From DATMER01 sp963741305 (GTDB taxonomy: Bacteria > Acidobacteriota > Thermoanaerobaculia > Multivoradales > UBA5704), in contig CAVUHL010000003.1 in NCBI GenBank assembly GCA_963741305.1, forward strand, positions 5,642,001 to 5,706,000: DNA of 64,000 bases, given 5' to 3'. Below the pieces are notes generated by a model. It was given only the letters and a program-made list of their open reading frames with translations. It was not told where the DNA came from and ran no database searches. The position numbers were made by a program, and so were the translations under genes. Shown piece after piece: positions 47,229-55,578 of this stretch. Within the stretch, counting starts at the first letter, position 1. Each line of letters begins with the position of its first letter.

Positions 47229-47372
47229 CTTCCCTGCTCCCGGAAGTGAGTTACCCAGGGTCCGTCAGTCATTTACCTGCCCCCGGAAGTCACTTACCTG
47301 GTCGAGGAAGTCAGTTACCTGCCCTCCGTAAGTCACTTCCGAGACCTGGGAAGTGAGTTTCCGGAGTTGGGG
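47222..47372. repeat. Second tandem array, seven units of 21-22 bp, different motif
   Basis: The core (A)AGTCACTTAC or AAGTGAGTT occurs with AGT at 47224, 47245, 47267, 47288, 47309, 47331 and 47352. Steps are 21, 22, 21, 21, 22 and 21 bp. The motif is unrelated to the array it directly follows, yet the spacing is nearly the same. GTCA and GTGA variants alternate irregularly. No reading frame is kept because of the 22-bp steps. Confidence 0.75.
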
Positions 47373-47408
47373 AAGGAAATCCGCGCGGCCGGACGACGAC
47401 TCGCTAGC

Positions 47409-47705
47409 TCACGCTTCGCGGGTCTCAGCCGCCATGCGGCGGACACGTTCCCGCAGTTGGTCCCAGTCCGCCGTTCCCATCGAGGTCGCTTCTGCTCCAA
47501 GGGCCGCCAGCAACTTGCTTTCCAACTCGGCCTGGGTGAGATTGCGATCCTGAATGAGCTTCCTGAGGGCGATCATGAGGTCCGAACGGATGCGCAGATG
47601 TTCGGCCTCCTCCGCCTCGAAGCCGAGATCGGCGAAGACATTGCCGCTGGATGGCGTGATTTTGGAGCCCATGTTTGCCGTAGCATACAAGCTCTTGTAA
47701 TCCAC
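47409..47705 (-). CDS. Chimeric antitoxin: HigA2-like N-terminus joined to ParD-like C-terminus
   Basis: The first 60 residues (from a GTG at 47705; ATG at 47672 is more usual for the family) follow the HigA2-like Xre pattern SSGNVFADLGFEAEEAEHL and LTQAE, but the helix-turn-helix breaks off there. From LESKLLAALGAEATSM onward the sequence resembles the toxin-binding tail of ParD antitoxins (WDQLRERVRRMAAE). The join is near 47525-47540. Neither partner toxin gene is adjacent: repeats lie on one side and a DUF1304 gene on the other. It is probably a non-functional recombination product. Confidence 0.55.
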   Translation of the reverse strand: MDYKSLYATANMGSKITPSSGNVFADLGFEAEEAEHLRIRSDLMIALRKLIQDRNLTQAELESKLLAALGAEATSMGTADWDQLRERVRRMAAETREA

Positions 47706-47763
47706 GGACCTGGCTTAGAGAACCTCTGCCAGAAACATGTGATCCTCAGAGGAGACGCGAGCA

Positions 47764-48123
47764 ATGCACACAGCCATCGACATCCTCGTCGCCGTCGTCG
47801 CACTGCTGCACCTCTACTTCCTGGTCATAGAGATGTTCCTCTGGACCAAGCCGTTCGGCCGGCGGGCGTTCGGGCTCACTCCCGAGTTCGCTCAGGCCTC
47901 CCGCACCCTGGCGGCCAACCAGGGGCTCTACAACGGCTTCCTGGCCGCGGGGCTGATCTGGTCCCTGCTGGCCGAGCATCCGTTTGATTTCTGGCTCCAG
48001 ATCTTCTTCCTCACCTGCGTCATCGTGGCCGGGATCTATGGCGGGGTCACGGTCAACCGGAAGATCCTCTGGATCCAGGCCGCGCCGGCATTCCTCGCCC
48101 TGGTCCTGCTCCACTTGCACTAA
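47764..48123 (+). CDS. DUF1304 membrane protein
   Basis: The 119-residue protein has four hydrophobic helices and the DUF1304 hallmarks HLYFLVIEMFLWTKPFGRRAFG and NQGLYNGFLAAGLIW. The family is small, integral to the inner membrane and of unknown function. GAGGAG lies about 8 bp before the ATG. Confidence 0.92.
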   Translation: MHTAIDILVAVVALLHLYFLVIEMFLWTKPFGRRAFGLTPEFAQASRTLAANQGLYNGFLAAGLIWSLLAEHPFDFWLQIFFLTCVIVAGIYGGVTVNRKILWIQAAPAFLALVLLHLH

Positions 48124-48136
48124 ACTGCGTCGCACC

Positions 48137-49045
48137 ATGGGCACGAAGGGCATCGTCACAGCAACTCTCCTCGTCGCCTCTCTGGCGGCGAATGCCGCCG
48201 GTGGGGTCGACTTCACCTTCAAGCAACCGACGTCCACCGCCGTCATCGGGGGCTGCTCCTACAACGCGAAGACCTGCGCGAACACGAGCCGCTATCACAC
48301 CGGCGTCGACTACCGGAATTCCGACACCGATCCTTACGTGGTTGCCGCCAACACGGGCAGGGTCGTCCGTATCGAGTACGTGAACGGGAACGACATGGGC
48401 ATGGGGACCAACATCATCCTGCAGCACGAGCTGGCGGCCGGAGGGTTGATCTACACCACCTATTCCCACCTGTCCGCGATCGAGCCCGGGATCCTGATGG
48501 GCAGCCTGGTCTTCAAAGGGGAGCGGATCGCCACCATGGGCGGCTCCGGCAACGGGGAGAGCAACTACTGGCCCATCCACCTCCACTTCGAGGTCAAGGA
48601 CGCGGCCGTGACTCACAATGCCTCGGGCCCGGGGATCTACTGGGGCTACACGCCGTCCCATCCGGACGGCTTCGGCTACCACGATCCCAACTCGCTCTAT
48701 GGGACCGTCGAGGTCGAGCCTCCCCCGGTGACCGTCGCGATCTCCCTGACGTCGCCCAACAAAGGCCAGCTCAAGCGCGGGTTCAACGTCTCCGTGGAAT
48801 GGACGACGACCGGGGTTGACGACGACGAGGAGGTGACCATCTACCTGAAGCGGGACAAGTTCGCGAGGCTGGCCAATCCCGACGGCCGGAACTACGCGGT
48901 GCTCACCCGGACGGAACGCAACGACGGCTCCTTCCGCACGAGCGTCCCCGCCGGCCTCGCCCTGGCGCGGGACTGGCGGGTCTACGTCAAGCTCAACGGC
49001 AGCGGCATCACCGCCGCTTCCAAGAACCGGCTCAAGCTCAAATGA
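48137..49045 (+). CDS. M23-family metallopeptidase with C-terminal beta domain, exported
   Basis: The 302-residue product has a signal peptide and a LytM/M23 domain with the zinc ligands His54 and Asp58 (HTGVD), His111 in YSHLS and His148/His150 (HLHFE). All catalytic residues are present. A C-terminal domain of about 95 residues (from VAISLTSPNKGQ) is an Ig-like beta domain. M23 enzymes cut peptide cross-links of peptidoglycan, mostly glycine-containing or D-Ala-meso-DAP bonds. The next gene encodes a shorter paralogue. Confidence 0.88.
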   Translation: MGTKGIVTATLLVASLAANAAGGVDFTFKQPTSTAVIGGCSYNAKTCANTSRYHTGVDYRNSDTDPYVVAANTGRVVRIEYVNGNDMGMGTNIILQHELAAGGLIYTTYSHLSAIEPGILMGSLVFKGERIATMGGSGNGESNYWPIHLHFEVKDAAVTHNASGPGIYWGYTPSHPDGFGYHDPNSLYGTVEVEPPPVTVAISLTSPNKGQLKRGFNVSVEWTTTGVDDDEEVTIYLKRDKFARLANPDGRNYAVLTRTERNDGSFRTSVPAGLALARDWRVYVKLNGSGITAASKNRLKLK

Positions 49046-49611
49046 GCTTCGCGCTCCTTCTCCTGACGCTCGCTTTCATGACTGAAGACGATCTCACCTT
49101 CGGGCATCCGACCTCGACGCCCACGCTCGCCGCGTGCGGCTACAACATGAAGACCTGCGCAAACAAACAGAGGCATCACGCCGGAGTCGACTACCGGCGC
49201 GGCGACGGCCCTGTCGACATTGTCGCCGCCAATCACGGCCGGATCGCCCGCGTCCAGAAGATGGGCGGGAGCGACCAGGGCATGGGCTCGAACGTCATCG
49301 TCGAGCACCGGCTGGAGTCGGGACGCATGATCTACAGCTCCTATTCGCACCTGGACTCGATCGAGCCCGGGCTGAAGAAGGGGGTCATCGTCGCCAAGGG
49401 GCAGAAGCTCGGCATCATGGGCGGCTCCGGCTATGGCCAGCCGGACTTCTGGGGCGTCCACCTCCACTTCGAGATCAAGGACAAGCCCGTGACCCACAAC
49501 CCCTCGGGACACGGAACCTTTTGGGGCTACACGCCCTCCAACCCGGACGAGTATGGGTATCACAACCCCAACTCGTACTTCGGGAAGGTGAAGGTGGTCC
49601 GGATCAAGTGA
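49042..49611 (+). CDS. M23-family metallopeptidase, shorter paralogue
   Basis: This 189-residue protein overlaps the previous gene by 4 bp and shares its domain throughout, including HAGVD (His46, Asp50), YSHLD and HLHFE. It lacks the C-terminal beta domain and has only a weak, short signal sequence. It appears to be a tandem duplication followed by loss of the extra domain. The next gene starts at a GTG that overlaps its stop as GTGA. Confidence 0.86.
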   Translation: MSFALLLLTLAFMTEDDLTFGHPTSTPTLAACGYNMKTCANKQRHHAGVDYRRGDGPVDIVAANHGRIARVQKMGGSDQGMGSNVIVEHRLESGRMIYSSYSHLDSIEPGLKKGVIVAKGQKLGIMGGSGYGQPDFWGVHLHFEIKDKPVTHNPSGHGTFWGYTPSNPDEYGYHNPNSYFGKVKVVRIK

Positions 49612-50957
49612 GGGCGGCTTGGGTGCTCCTGATCGCCGTGTCGGCTTGCACACCTGCCATCACCTCGCGCCCTCCCGCTCCCAATCTCGTACAAGTCAGC
49701 TCCGGCGGGCCGGGTGATGCGGCCCTGGTCCGCTGCCTCGGCGAATCGGCGCGTTTCGAGCGCGAGCCCCATGCCGCCGTCAACCCCAAGGACCCCGATC
49801 ACATCCTCGCTTCCTGGATGGTTGCGGCCCAGGGCGGCAACGGTGCGATCCAGGCTGCGGCGTCCTTCGATGGCGGCCGGTCGTGGACGCCTCCCGTCAC
49901 CCTCCCGATCAACGCCTGCGCCCGGGGGCCCTTCGATTTCCTGCCCCGCGCCTCAGATCCCTGGGTCGCCTTCGGGCCGGACGGGCGCGCCTATGTCAGC
50001 GCGATCGGCTTCAAGCCGACGGAGGATGTAGATGAAGCGGGCGCGGTCCTCGTCGTCTCGACTCCGGACGGCGGCCGCACCTGGGACCCTCCGGGCGTGG
50101 CTTCGCTCACGCGTACTCCCGAGTACTTCCACGACAACACCTCCATCGCTGCCGACCCGAGCCGGCCCGGGACGGCCTATGTCGTCACGACCCGCCGCGA
50201 GCCCGCGGCGAGGATCGGACCCGCGGCGATGTCGAAGACGGTCGACGGCGGAAAAACCTGGAGCCCGATCCGGACGATCACGCCCCGCACGCCGGGATTG
50301 CCCCCGGTGAGCGCCCCGCAGTTGCTGATCGATCCCCGCACGGGTCACCTCTTCGTCTTCTACAGCCAAGGACCGCGGGGCTCGCGGATCTCCTTCGTGA
50401 AGTCGGAGGACGGCGGCGAGAGTTGGAGCGAGCCGGTCCTCGTGACCGAGGGGACGCCCCTGCGCGAGCTCGCGAAATATCCCGGCACCGGCAAGGAGCT
50501 GCGGATGGCCGAGGACATCCAGCACTCGGCGATTGATCCGAAGACGGACCGGCTCTACGTGGTGCTCACGACCGGAGCCTTGACTGGCGGCGGTCATGCC
50601 CAAGTAGCCCTCACCACTTCGGAGGACGGTGGCCGCACCTGGAGCCCGATCCAGCGGGTGAACACGGACCCGGAGAAGCCTGCGTGGCGGCCCTCCCTCG
50701 CGGTGAATTCCGAGGGACGCGTGGCCGTCACCTACTTCACTCCGACCCTTGGAGGCCAAGGCGACGCTCTCCCGATGGAGGTTCACCTCGTCACTCGGAC
50801 CGATGTCACCATCGATCGGTTCGACTGGACCCCATCCTCGAGCGGCTCTTACTTCCTCGGCGATTACCACGCGCTCCTCGTTACTCGGGACGGGTTCCTG
50901 CCTGTTTATGGCCGGTCGGTCGAGCCGGGATCGCGAGTCGTGGTCGTGCATCCGTAG
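49608..50957 (+). CDS. Sialidase-like beta-propeller lipoprotein
   Basis: A GTG start gives 449 residues with a lipoprotein signal (LIAVSAC). Five Asp-box motifs of the type S-x-D-x-G-x-T-W are spread along the chain (SFDGGRSW, TPDGGRTW, TVDGGKTW, SEDGGESW, SEDGGRTW), marking a sialidase/BNR-type propeller. The Arg triad of true sialidases was not located, so glycan binding or another role is more likely than sialidase activity. It forms an operon with the two M23 peptidases and may act on the cell wall or on surface glycans. Confidence 0.8.
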   Translation: MRAAWVLLIAVSACTPAITSRPPAPNLVQVSSGGPGDAALVRCLGESARFEREPHAAVNPKDPDHILASWMVAAQGGNGAIQAAASFDGGRSWTPPVTLPINACARGPFDFLPRASDPWVAFGPDGRAYVSAIGFKPTEDVDEAGAVLVVSTPDGGRTWDPPGVASLTRTPEYFHDNTSIAADPSRPGTAYVVTTRREPAARIGPAAMSKTVDGGKTWSPIRTITPRTPGLPPVSAPQLLIDPRTGHLFVFYSQGPRGSRISFVKSEDGGESWSEPVLVTEGTPLRELAKYPGTGKELRMAEDIQHSAIDPKTDRLYVVLTTGALTGGGHAQVALTTSEDGGRTWSPIQRVNTDPEKPAWRPSLAVNSEGRVAVTYFTPTLGGQGDALPMEVHLVTRTDVTIDRFDWTPSSSGSYFLGDYHALLVTRDGFLPVYGRSVEPGSRVVVVHP

Positions 50958-50972
50958 TACTCTTCCGGCTCC

Positions 50973-51536
50973 ATGCGGCGCAACGACACGCTTCTCGACC
51001 TCTTCCTCGAGCTTCAGGTCCTTGACCGGGTTCCCCGCAGCGGGTATGTGCTGCGCGGGGTCCACGATCCCGAGAGCGTGACCGAGCACAGTTGGCACGT
51101 GCTCTTCCTGGTCTGGGCCTTGGGAACGCGGATTGAGGGGATCGACCTCTCCCGGGCCGTGGAGATCGCCCTGGTCCATGACCTCGCCGAGCTGCGGGTG
51201 GGCGACTTGCCACGCACGGCCTCTCAGTACTTTCCCGAGGGGGCGAAGAAGTCTGCTGAAATGGCCGCGATGGGCGATGTCCTGGCCCCGCTCCCCGAGC
51301 GGGCGCTCGACCTCTACCGCGAGTACCAGGACGGGGCGACCCCCGAGGCCAAGCTCGTGAAGGCCTGCGACAAGCTGCAGCTCATGCTCAAGGTGGCGGT
51401 CTACGAGCGCTGGGGCACCGGCGCCCTCGCCGAGTTCTGGGACAACCCGGACAACTTCCCCGACGGGGGCTTCGCGGTGGTTCAGGAGCTGTTCGAGGAG
51501 CTGCGGCGACGGCGGAAAGGACAACAAAGACCATAA
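50973..51536 (+). CDS. HD-domain hydrolase, YfbR-like 5'-deoxynucleotidase
   Basis: The 187-residue protein has the HD metal-binding set His in TEHSWHV, HD in LVHDLAE and Asp in KACDKLQ. Order and length match YfbR/YGK1-type 5'-deoxyribonucleotidases, which dephosphorylate dNMPs. The ATG is 15 bp after the propeller gene. Confidence 0.85.
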   Translation: MRRNDTLLDLFLELQVLDRVPRSGYVLRGVHDPESVTEHSWHVLFLVWALGTRIEGIDLSRAVEIALVHDLAELRVGDLPRTASQYFPEGAKKSAEMAAMGDVLAPLPERALDLYREYQDGATPEAKLVKACDKLQLMLKVAVYERWGTGALAEFWDNPDNFPDGGFAVVQELFEELRRRRKGQQRP

Positions 51537-51602
51537 GGACATCAAGGACACAACTCCTGTCCCTGGCGTCCTTGTTGTCCCTGGTGTCCTTGTTGTCTTT
51601 TA
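51516..51602. terminator. Long imperfect inverted repeat, probable bidirectional terminator
   Basis: AAAGGACAACAAAGAC around 51516-51532 pairs with GTCCTTGTTGTCTTT around 51586-51600, and further AAGGACA/TGTCCTT copies lie between, so several alternative stems can form. It lies between convergent genes and ends in a T-rich run on the plus strand. Repeated AAGGACA units make it look partly like a tandem repeat. Confidence 0.65.
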
Positions 51603-52220
51603 CTGGTCCAGCCGGATTCCGCGCTTGCCCATCAGCCTGCGCAGACGGTCATAGAGGTTCTGCCCGAGCAGCGACTGTGCGGTCTGGGAGAGGTCGCGCA
51701 GGACGACCCGCAGATCCTCCGGGCCGCTCCAGTGACGGCGGGCATAGGGCTCCAGCTCGCCTCCGAAGGCCTGGGAAAGCACTGCCGTGGCCAAGATCAG
51801 GTCGTCCAGGAAGCCGGCTCCGCCCAGGATCATCTCGGGCAGCAGGTCGGCCGGCAGGATGAAGTAGGCCAGGGCACCGCCGACCATGGCCCGGGTCGAG
51901 CCCGGCACGCTCTTGTCCAGCGTCAGGCGGACGAGCAGGATGAAGACGTCCGGCACCAGCAGCAGCGCCTTGAGCGCGTTCTCGCTCATCTTGCCGCCCC
52001 GCTTCTCCACGGAGTGGAGGATCTTCTCCCGGAGACGGTCGTAGAACGAGAGCAGCTTCTTGCTCGGCAGCTTGCCGTCACTCTCAAAGGCCCGCTCGGA
52101 GTCGCGCTCGGCCTGGGCAGAGTCGAAGCTCTCCAGATCCTCGGCCACCGCCGCGGAAAGCTCGTCCGCGATCGGACGGGTCAGGGGTTCGGTATCGTTG
52201 ACGGTCGTACGTTCGGCCAT
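51600..52220 (-). CDS. DUF1232 (YkvA-like) membrane-associated protein
   Basis: The 206-residue protein carries the YkvA/DUF1232 core STRAMVGGALAYFILPADLLPEMILGGAGFLDDLILATAVL at about residues 115-160. The acidic N-terminal 60 residues are variable. Function is unknown. It is the last gene of the minus-strand envelope operon, 23 bp after ubiA-like. Confidence 0.85.
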   Translation of the reverse strand: MAERTTVNDTEPLTRPIADELSAAVAEDLESFDSAQAERDSERAFESDGKLPSKKLLSFYDRLREKILHSVEKRGGKMSENALKALLLVPDVFILLVRLTLDKSVPGSTRAMVGGALAYFILPADLLPEMILGGAGFLDDLILATAVLSQAFGGELEPYARRHWSGPEDLRVVLRDLSQTAQSLLGQNLYDRLRRLMGKRGIRLDQ

Positions 52221-52243
52221 GGAAAATCCTCCACCCATCTCTC

Positions 52244-53236
52244 TTACAAAATGTACGCCAACGCAAAGCCGACCTGGGCGGCCATCATGATCAGGTACAT
52301 GTGCTTCCAGGAGGGATGGTTCTCGGTCTCCGTCAATGACTTGGGGTCGCGCAGGAGCAGGTAGACCGTGTAGCAGCCCCAGAGCGTGAAGAGGACGCCC
52401 AGGCCGGTGAGGAACCAGGCGTCGCCGGTCAGGATCGGATGGCTGGGGTTCTGCGGGTCTGCCATAAAGGCACCCAACGGCATGAGCAGCCAGGGGAAGA
52501 TGAAGAACGGCGCGATGATCCAGGCCGCCTTTTCGACCCCGTAGAGGATCGGCAGCGTCTTGCACCCGCCGGCCTCGTCCCCCTCCATGTCGGCGAAGTC
52601 CTTGGTCGTCGCGGCGCCCAGCAGGTAGAGGCCGAAGATCGAGCCGATGAACCAGGGCTCGGCGTGCCAGACGCGCGCGACCATCGCCCAGCCTGCCACC
52701 TTGAGCAGGATGCCGCGCGGGATCGCGATCGTGAAGTTCGCCAGCATCCCGCGCACCTTCGTGCGCCCCAGCTCCGGCGCCGAGTAGATGAAGGTCGCGA
52801 TCAGCCCGATCAGGTAGATGAAGAAGCAGGCGTGCTCCGGGAGCGGCGCCGTCAGCTTTTCCTGGAAGGTGTTGTAGGGATACGGCACCACCAGCCAGGT
52901 CGGGATCAGGGCCAGGGCGTAGAAGGCCCAGGTGAAGCCCCAGGCCTCCCGCACCGACAGCTCGCCCGTGACGAGCGGCCGGTTCGGCTTGTTCACCCGG
53001 TCGATCTCCAGGTCGTAGATCTGGTTGATCGCGTTCGATGCCGCGTTCATGAAGCTCGCGCAGAGCGAGCCCAGCACGATCGTCAGGATCACCGACGTGG
53101 TGATCTGCCGCGACGGGTCCGGGTTGTGGACCGAGCCGTACGCGCAGACCGCGCCCGAAATGATCCCCAGCAGCGGGGGCAGCAGCGTGAACGGCCGTGC
53201 GAGCTGCGTGTAGAGGCTGAGCTTGCTCCGGGTCAT
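52244..53236 (-). CDS. UbiA-family prenyltransferase
   Basis: The 330-residue protein has eight or nine membrane helices and both aspartate-rich motifs: NQIYDLEIDRVNKPNRP (about residues 68-84) and KDFADMEGDEAGG (about 210-222). These bind the prenyl diphosphate and Mg2+. Motif details and the neighbouring prenol kinase gene point to the chlorophyll synthase/geranylgeranylglyceryl-phosphate branch of the family rather than UbiA proper. The acceptor is unknown. It overlaps the upstream gene by 4 bp. Confidence 0.9.
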   Translation of the reverse strand: MTRSKLSLYTQLARPFTLLPPLLGIISGAVCAYGSVHNPDPSRQITTSVILTIVLGSLCASFMNAASNAINQIYDLEIDRVNKPNRPLVTGELSVREAWGFTWAFYALALIPTWLVVPYPYNTFQEKLTAPLPEHACFFIYLIGLIATFIYSAPELGRTKVRGMLANFTIAIPRGILLKVAGWAMVARVWHAEPWFIGSIFGLYLLGAATTKDFADMEGDEAGGCKTLPILYGVEKAAWIIAPFFIFPWLLMPLGAFMADPQNPSHPILTGDAWFLTGLGVLFTLWGCYTVYLLLRDPKSLTETENHPSWKHMYLIMMAAQVGFALAYIL

Positions 53237-54573
53237 ATGACGATTCCGATGAAGGCCGACGCGACCAGGGCGCCGACCAGGGTGTTGAGGAAGTTCAACG
53301 CCTCATTGTCGAGGAGCTGCCGCTTTTCCAGAGCCGCGCCCACCAGGCTTTCGAACGTGGTGCCCACGAATGCGGCCAGCACGATCGGCAGCACGCCGAT
53401 CCATGGATAGAGGCCGACCGACGCGCCGAGTGCAGCGATCACCAGCGAAGCGATCACGCCCGCCAGGGTGCCTTCGAGCGACACCGCCCCCTCCGTTCCC
53501 CTCGGGACCGGACGGAAAGTGGTGAGCAGGAAGGTCCGCCGGCCGATCACCTGGCCGATCTCGCTCGATGCGGTGTCGGCGGCAGCCGTGGCGAATGCGC
53601 CGGCAAAGGCGAGGCCGAAGAGGATTGGATGATCGGTCACGGCAGCGAACAGGGCGCAGGCCGTGGCCACTCCGGCATTGGCCAGGGCGTGGCGGGCGCC
53701 GCGCCGGCCTCCCCCCTCCTGCGCGATCTTGTGCGCGGCTTTCGTTTTGTAGCCGAACTTGGTGCACCCGCTGCCGATCACGAAGAAGGCGAGGAGCAGC
53801 ATGTAGCCTTCCCAATCCAGAAAGAAATAGATCAGGAACCCGACCAGGAAGCCCGCGGCCACGCCCGAGGGATTGACCGTCTTCACCGCATAGGCCGTCC
53901 CGGCCAGAAGCGCGTTGACCAAGACCGCCATGCCGAGCCGGAACAGGAGGCCGTCCTGCGCGAGAAAACCTTCCCAATGACCCCGCGTCAGCACCAGTCC
54001 GAGCAGGAAGAGGCCAGAGACCAGGGGCACGCCGATGTTGTCGTCCAGCCCCTGGGGGAGAGACTCCAACAGGGCGGCGATGATGGCGGTCGCGGCACAG
54101 ACGGCGAAGGCGAACGGCCAGCCATACTGACCGGGAGCGGTCCACACCAGAAGGGCGGCGGCGGAGATCGTGCCGAAGAAGGCGTAGGCGATCGTACCGG
54201 CCCAGCTCTTCCTCGGGTTCCATGGCAGCTTTGTCCGGCCGAGGGTCATGCCCACGATCGAGGCCATGCCGTCCCCGAACGCCAGGATGCCCCAGGTGGC
54301 GGCGGCGACCTCCAGCTTCTTCCAGAAGACCAGGATCAGGATCAGCACGGCCAGGGGGTAGAGGACGATGCCGATCGACGATCCCGCGGCGTGCTCGTGC
54401 TCCCGGTAGAGCTTGCGCCCTCCGATGCGGGGGAACAGGAACAGGTTGAAGAGCAGGGCCGTGAGCGCCAGCAGCGCGGACCACAGCGGGCCGAGCCAGC
54501 CCACCGCGAAGGCGAACAGGCCCATGCTCATGTGGGTGACCTTGCGCAGCAGCTCGTTCCGGCTCAGCGCCAT
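53233..54573 (-). CDS. Fused VTE5-like prenol kinase and DUF92 (VTE6-like) protein
   Basis: The 446-residue polytopic protein has two parts. Residues 1-200 match SEC59/VTE5-type CTP-dependent lipid kinases: RKVTHMSMG at the start and FGDGMASIVGMTLGRTKLP with the conserved nucleotide-binding pattern. Residues 210-446 match DUF92/TMEM19 (NPSGVAAGFLVGFLIYFF, IGSGCTKFGYKTKAAHK, RRGARHALANAGV), the family of plant VTE6 phytyl-phosphate kinase. In plants the two act in turn on phytol. The start is at the ATG overlapping the upstream gene by 10 bp. See findings for the functional proposal. Confidence 0.85.
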   Translation of the reverse strand: MALSRNELLRKVTHMSMGLFAFAVGWLGPLWSALLALTALLFNLFLFPRIGGRKLYREHEHAAGSSIGIVLYPLAVLILILVFWKKLEVAAATWGILAFGDGMASIVGMTLGRTKLPWNPRKSWAGTIAYAFFGTISAAALLVWTAPGQYGWPFAFAVCAATAIIAALLESLPQGLDDNIGVPLVSGLFLLGLVLTRGHWEGFLAQDGLLFRLGMAVLVNALLAGTAYAVKTVNPSGVAAGFLVGFLIYFFLDWEGYMLLLAFFVIGSGCTKFGYKTKAAHKIAQEGGGRRGARHALANAGVATACALFAAVTDHPILFGLAFAGAFATAAADTASSEIGQVIGRRTFLLTTFRPVPRGTEGAVSLEGTLAGVIASLVIAALGASVGLYPWIGVLPIVLAAFVGTTFESLVGAALEKRQLLDNEALNFLNTLVGALVASAFIGIVI

Positions 54574-55562
54574 GCGCCGCTCTCCTTGAGCCAGGCGAGC
54601 GTCTGGCCGAGCCCCTGCTCCAGAGTCCGCCAGGTGTAGCCCAGCTCGCGCTCGGCCCTGTCCGATCGGTAGGACCAGTCGTGCCGATAGATTTCCACCA
54701 GGTCGGGCGTGAGCTGAGGCGTGCCGCCGGTCAGGCTCGCGATTCCCTTCTGGAGCGCGCCCGCCGCTTTGGCGAGGCCGTCGGGCATCCGCCGCTTGGG
54801 CACGGGCACGCCGGTCAGCCGCTCGACCAGGCCGTAGAACTGGCCGAGGGTCACGTTCTCCCCGCCCAGGACGTACCGGGCGCCGGCAGGAGCCTTCTCC
54901 AGGGCGAGGCCCACGCCGCAGGCCACATCGTCTACGAACACGTAGTTCCAGCGCCGGTCGGGTGAGCCGATCAGCGCCGGCAGCTTGCGCCGGATCAGGT
55001 CGAGAACGTGGCGGACGACGATGTTGCCCTCGGTCATCTCGCCAGGTCCGTAGATCACGCCGGGGTAGACGACGTTCAGGGGGGCACCCTCTGCGATGGC
55101 CCGCCGGGCGCGGCGGTCGGCCAGCGCCTTGGTGCGCTCGTAGTCGTTGATCCACTCGCGGTCCTGGATTTCGGCGGACTCGTCGAGCGCCCTTCCCTGC
55201 CCATCCTCGGTGGGACCCAGGGCGATGAAGCTCGACACGTAGACGACCTTGCCCACCGTGCCTGCTTCCTCAGCCGCGCGCAGGATGTTCTCGATCCCGC
55301 CGAGGTTGATGCGGTCGAACTCGCTCGGCGGAGCCAGGATCTTGACCAGCGCCGCGGCATGGATGACCGCGTCGCACCCTGCCATGGCCCTGTCCACGCT
55401 GGCCCGGTCGGTGACGTCTCCCGGAGCGAACTCCACCCCGGCAGGGAAGCGCTCCCGTGAGGCTTTGGGACGGACGAGGAGGCGCAGCTCGTGCCGGGGC
55501 GCCAGCTCGGAGACGATGCGCCGGCCCAGGAAGCCGGTTCCGCCGGTGACGAGGATCTTCAT
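54564..55562 (-). CDS. Extended SDR NAD(P)-dependent epimerase/reductase
   Basis: The 332-residue protein has the Rossmann motif GGTGFLG at residues 7-13 and the catalytic YxxxK as YERTK at about 143. Features such as NYVFVDDVACGVGLALEKAPAGARYVLGGENVT resemble the dihydroflavonol-reductase and hopanoid-associated epimerase (HpnA) group. Substrate is unknown; its operon with a prenyltransferase and a lipid kinase suggests a lipid or sugar-lipid role. Confidence 0.85.
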   Translation of the reverse strand: MKILVTGGTGFLGRRIVSELAPRHELRLLVRPKASRERFPAGVEFAPGDVTDRASVDRAMAGCDAVIHAAALVKILAPPSEFDRINLGGIENILRAAEEAGTVGKVVYVSSFIALGPTEDGQGRALDESAEIQDREWINDYERTKALADRRARRAIAEGAPLNVVYPGVIYGPGEMTEGNIVVRHVLDLIRRKLPALIGSPDRRWNYVFVDDVACGVGLALEKAPAGARYVLGGENVTLGQFYGLVERLTGVPVPKRRMPDGLAKAAGALQKGIASLTGGTPQLTPDLVEIYRHDWSYRSDRAERELGYTWRTLEQGLGQTLAWLKESGAWR

Positions 55563-55578
55563 GATGGAACGACGGATT

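Noticed and set aside
46359..47249. Plus-strand open frame of 296 codons across the 21-bp array as a heptad-repeat protein
   Set aside because: The period keeps frames open on both strands, there is no ribosome site, and the start lies inside the gene on the minus strand. A protein role is not excluded but is not supported.
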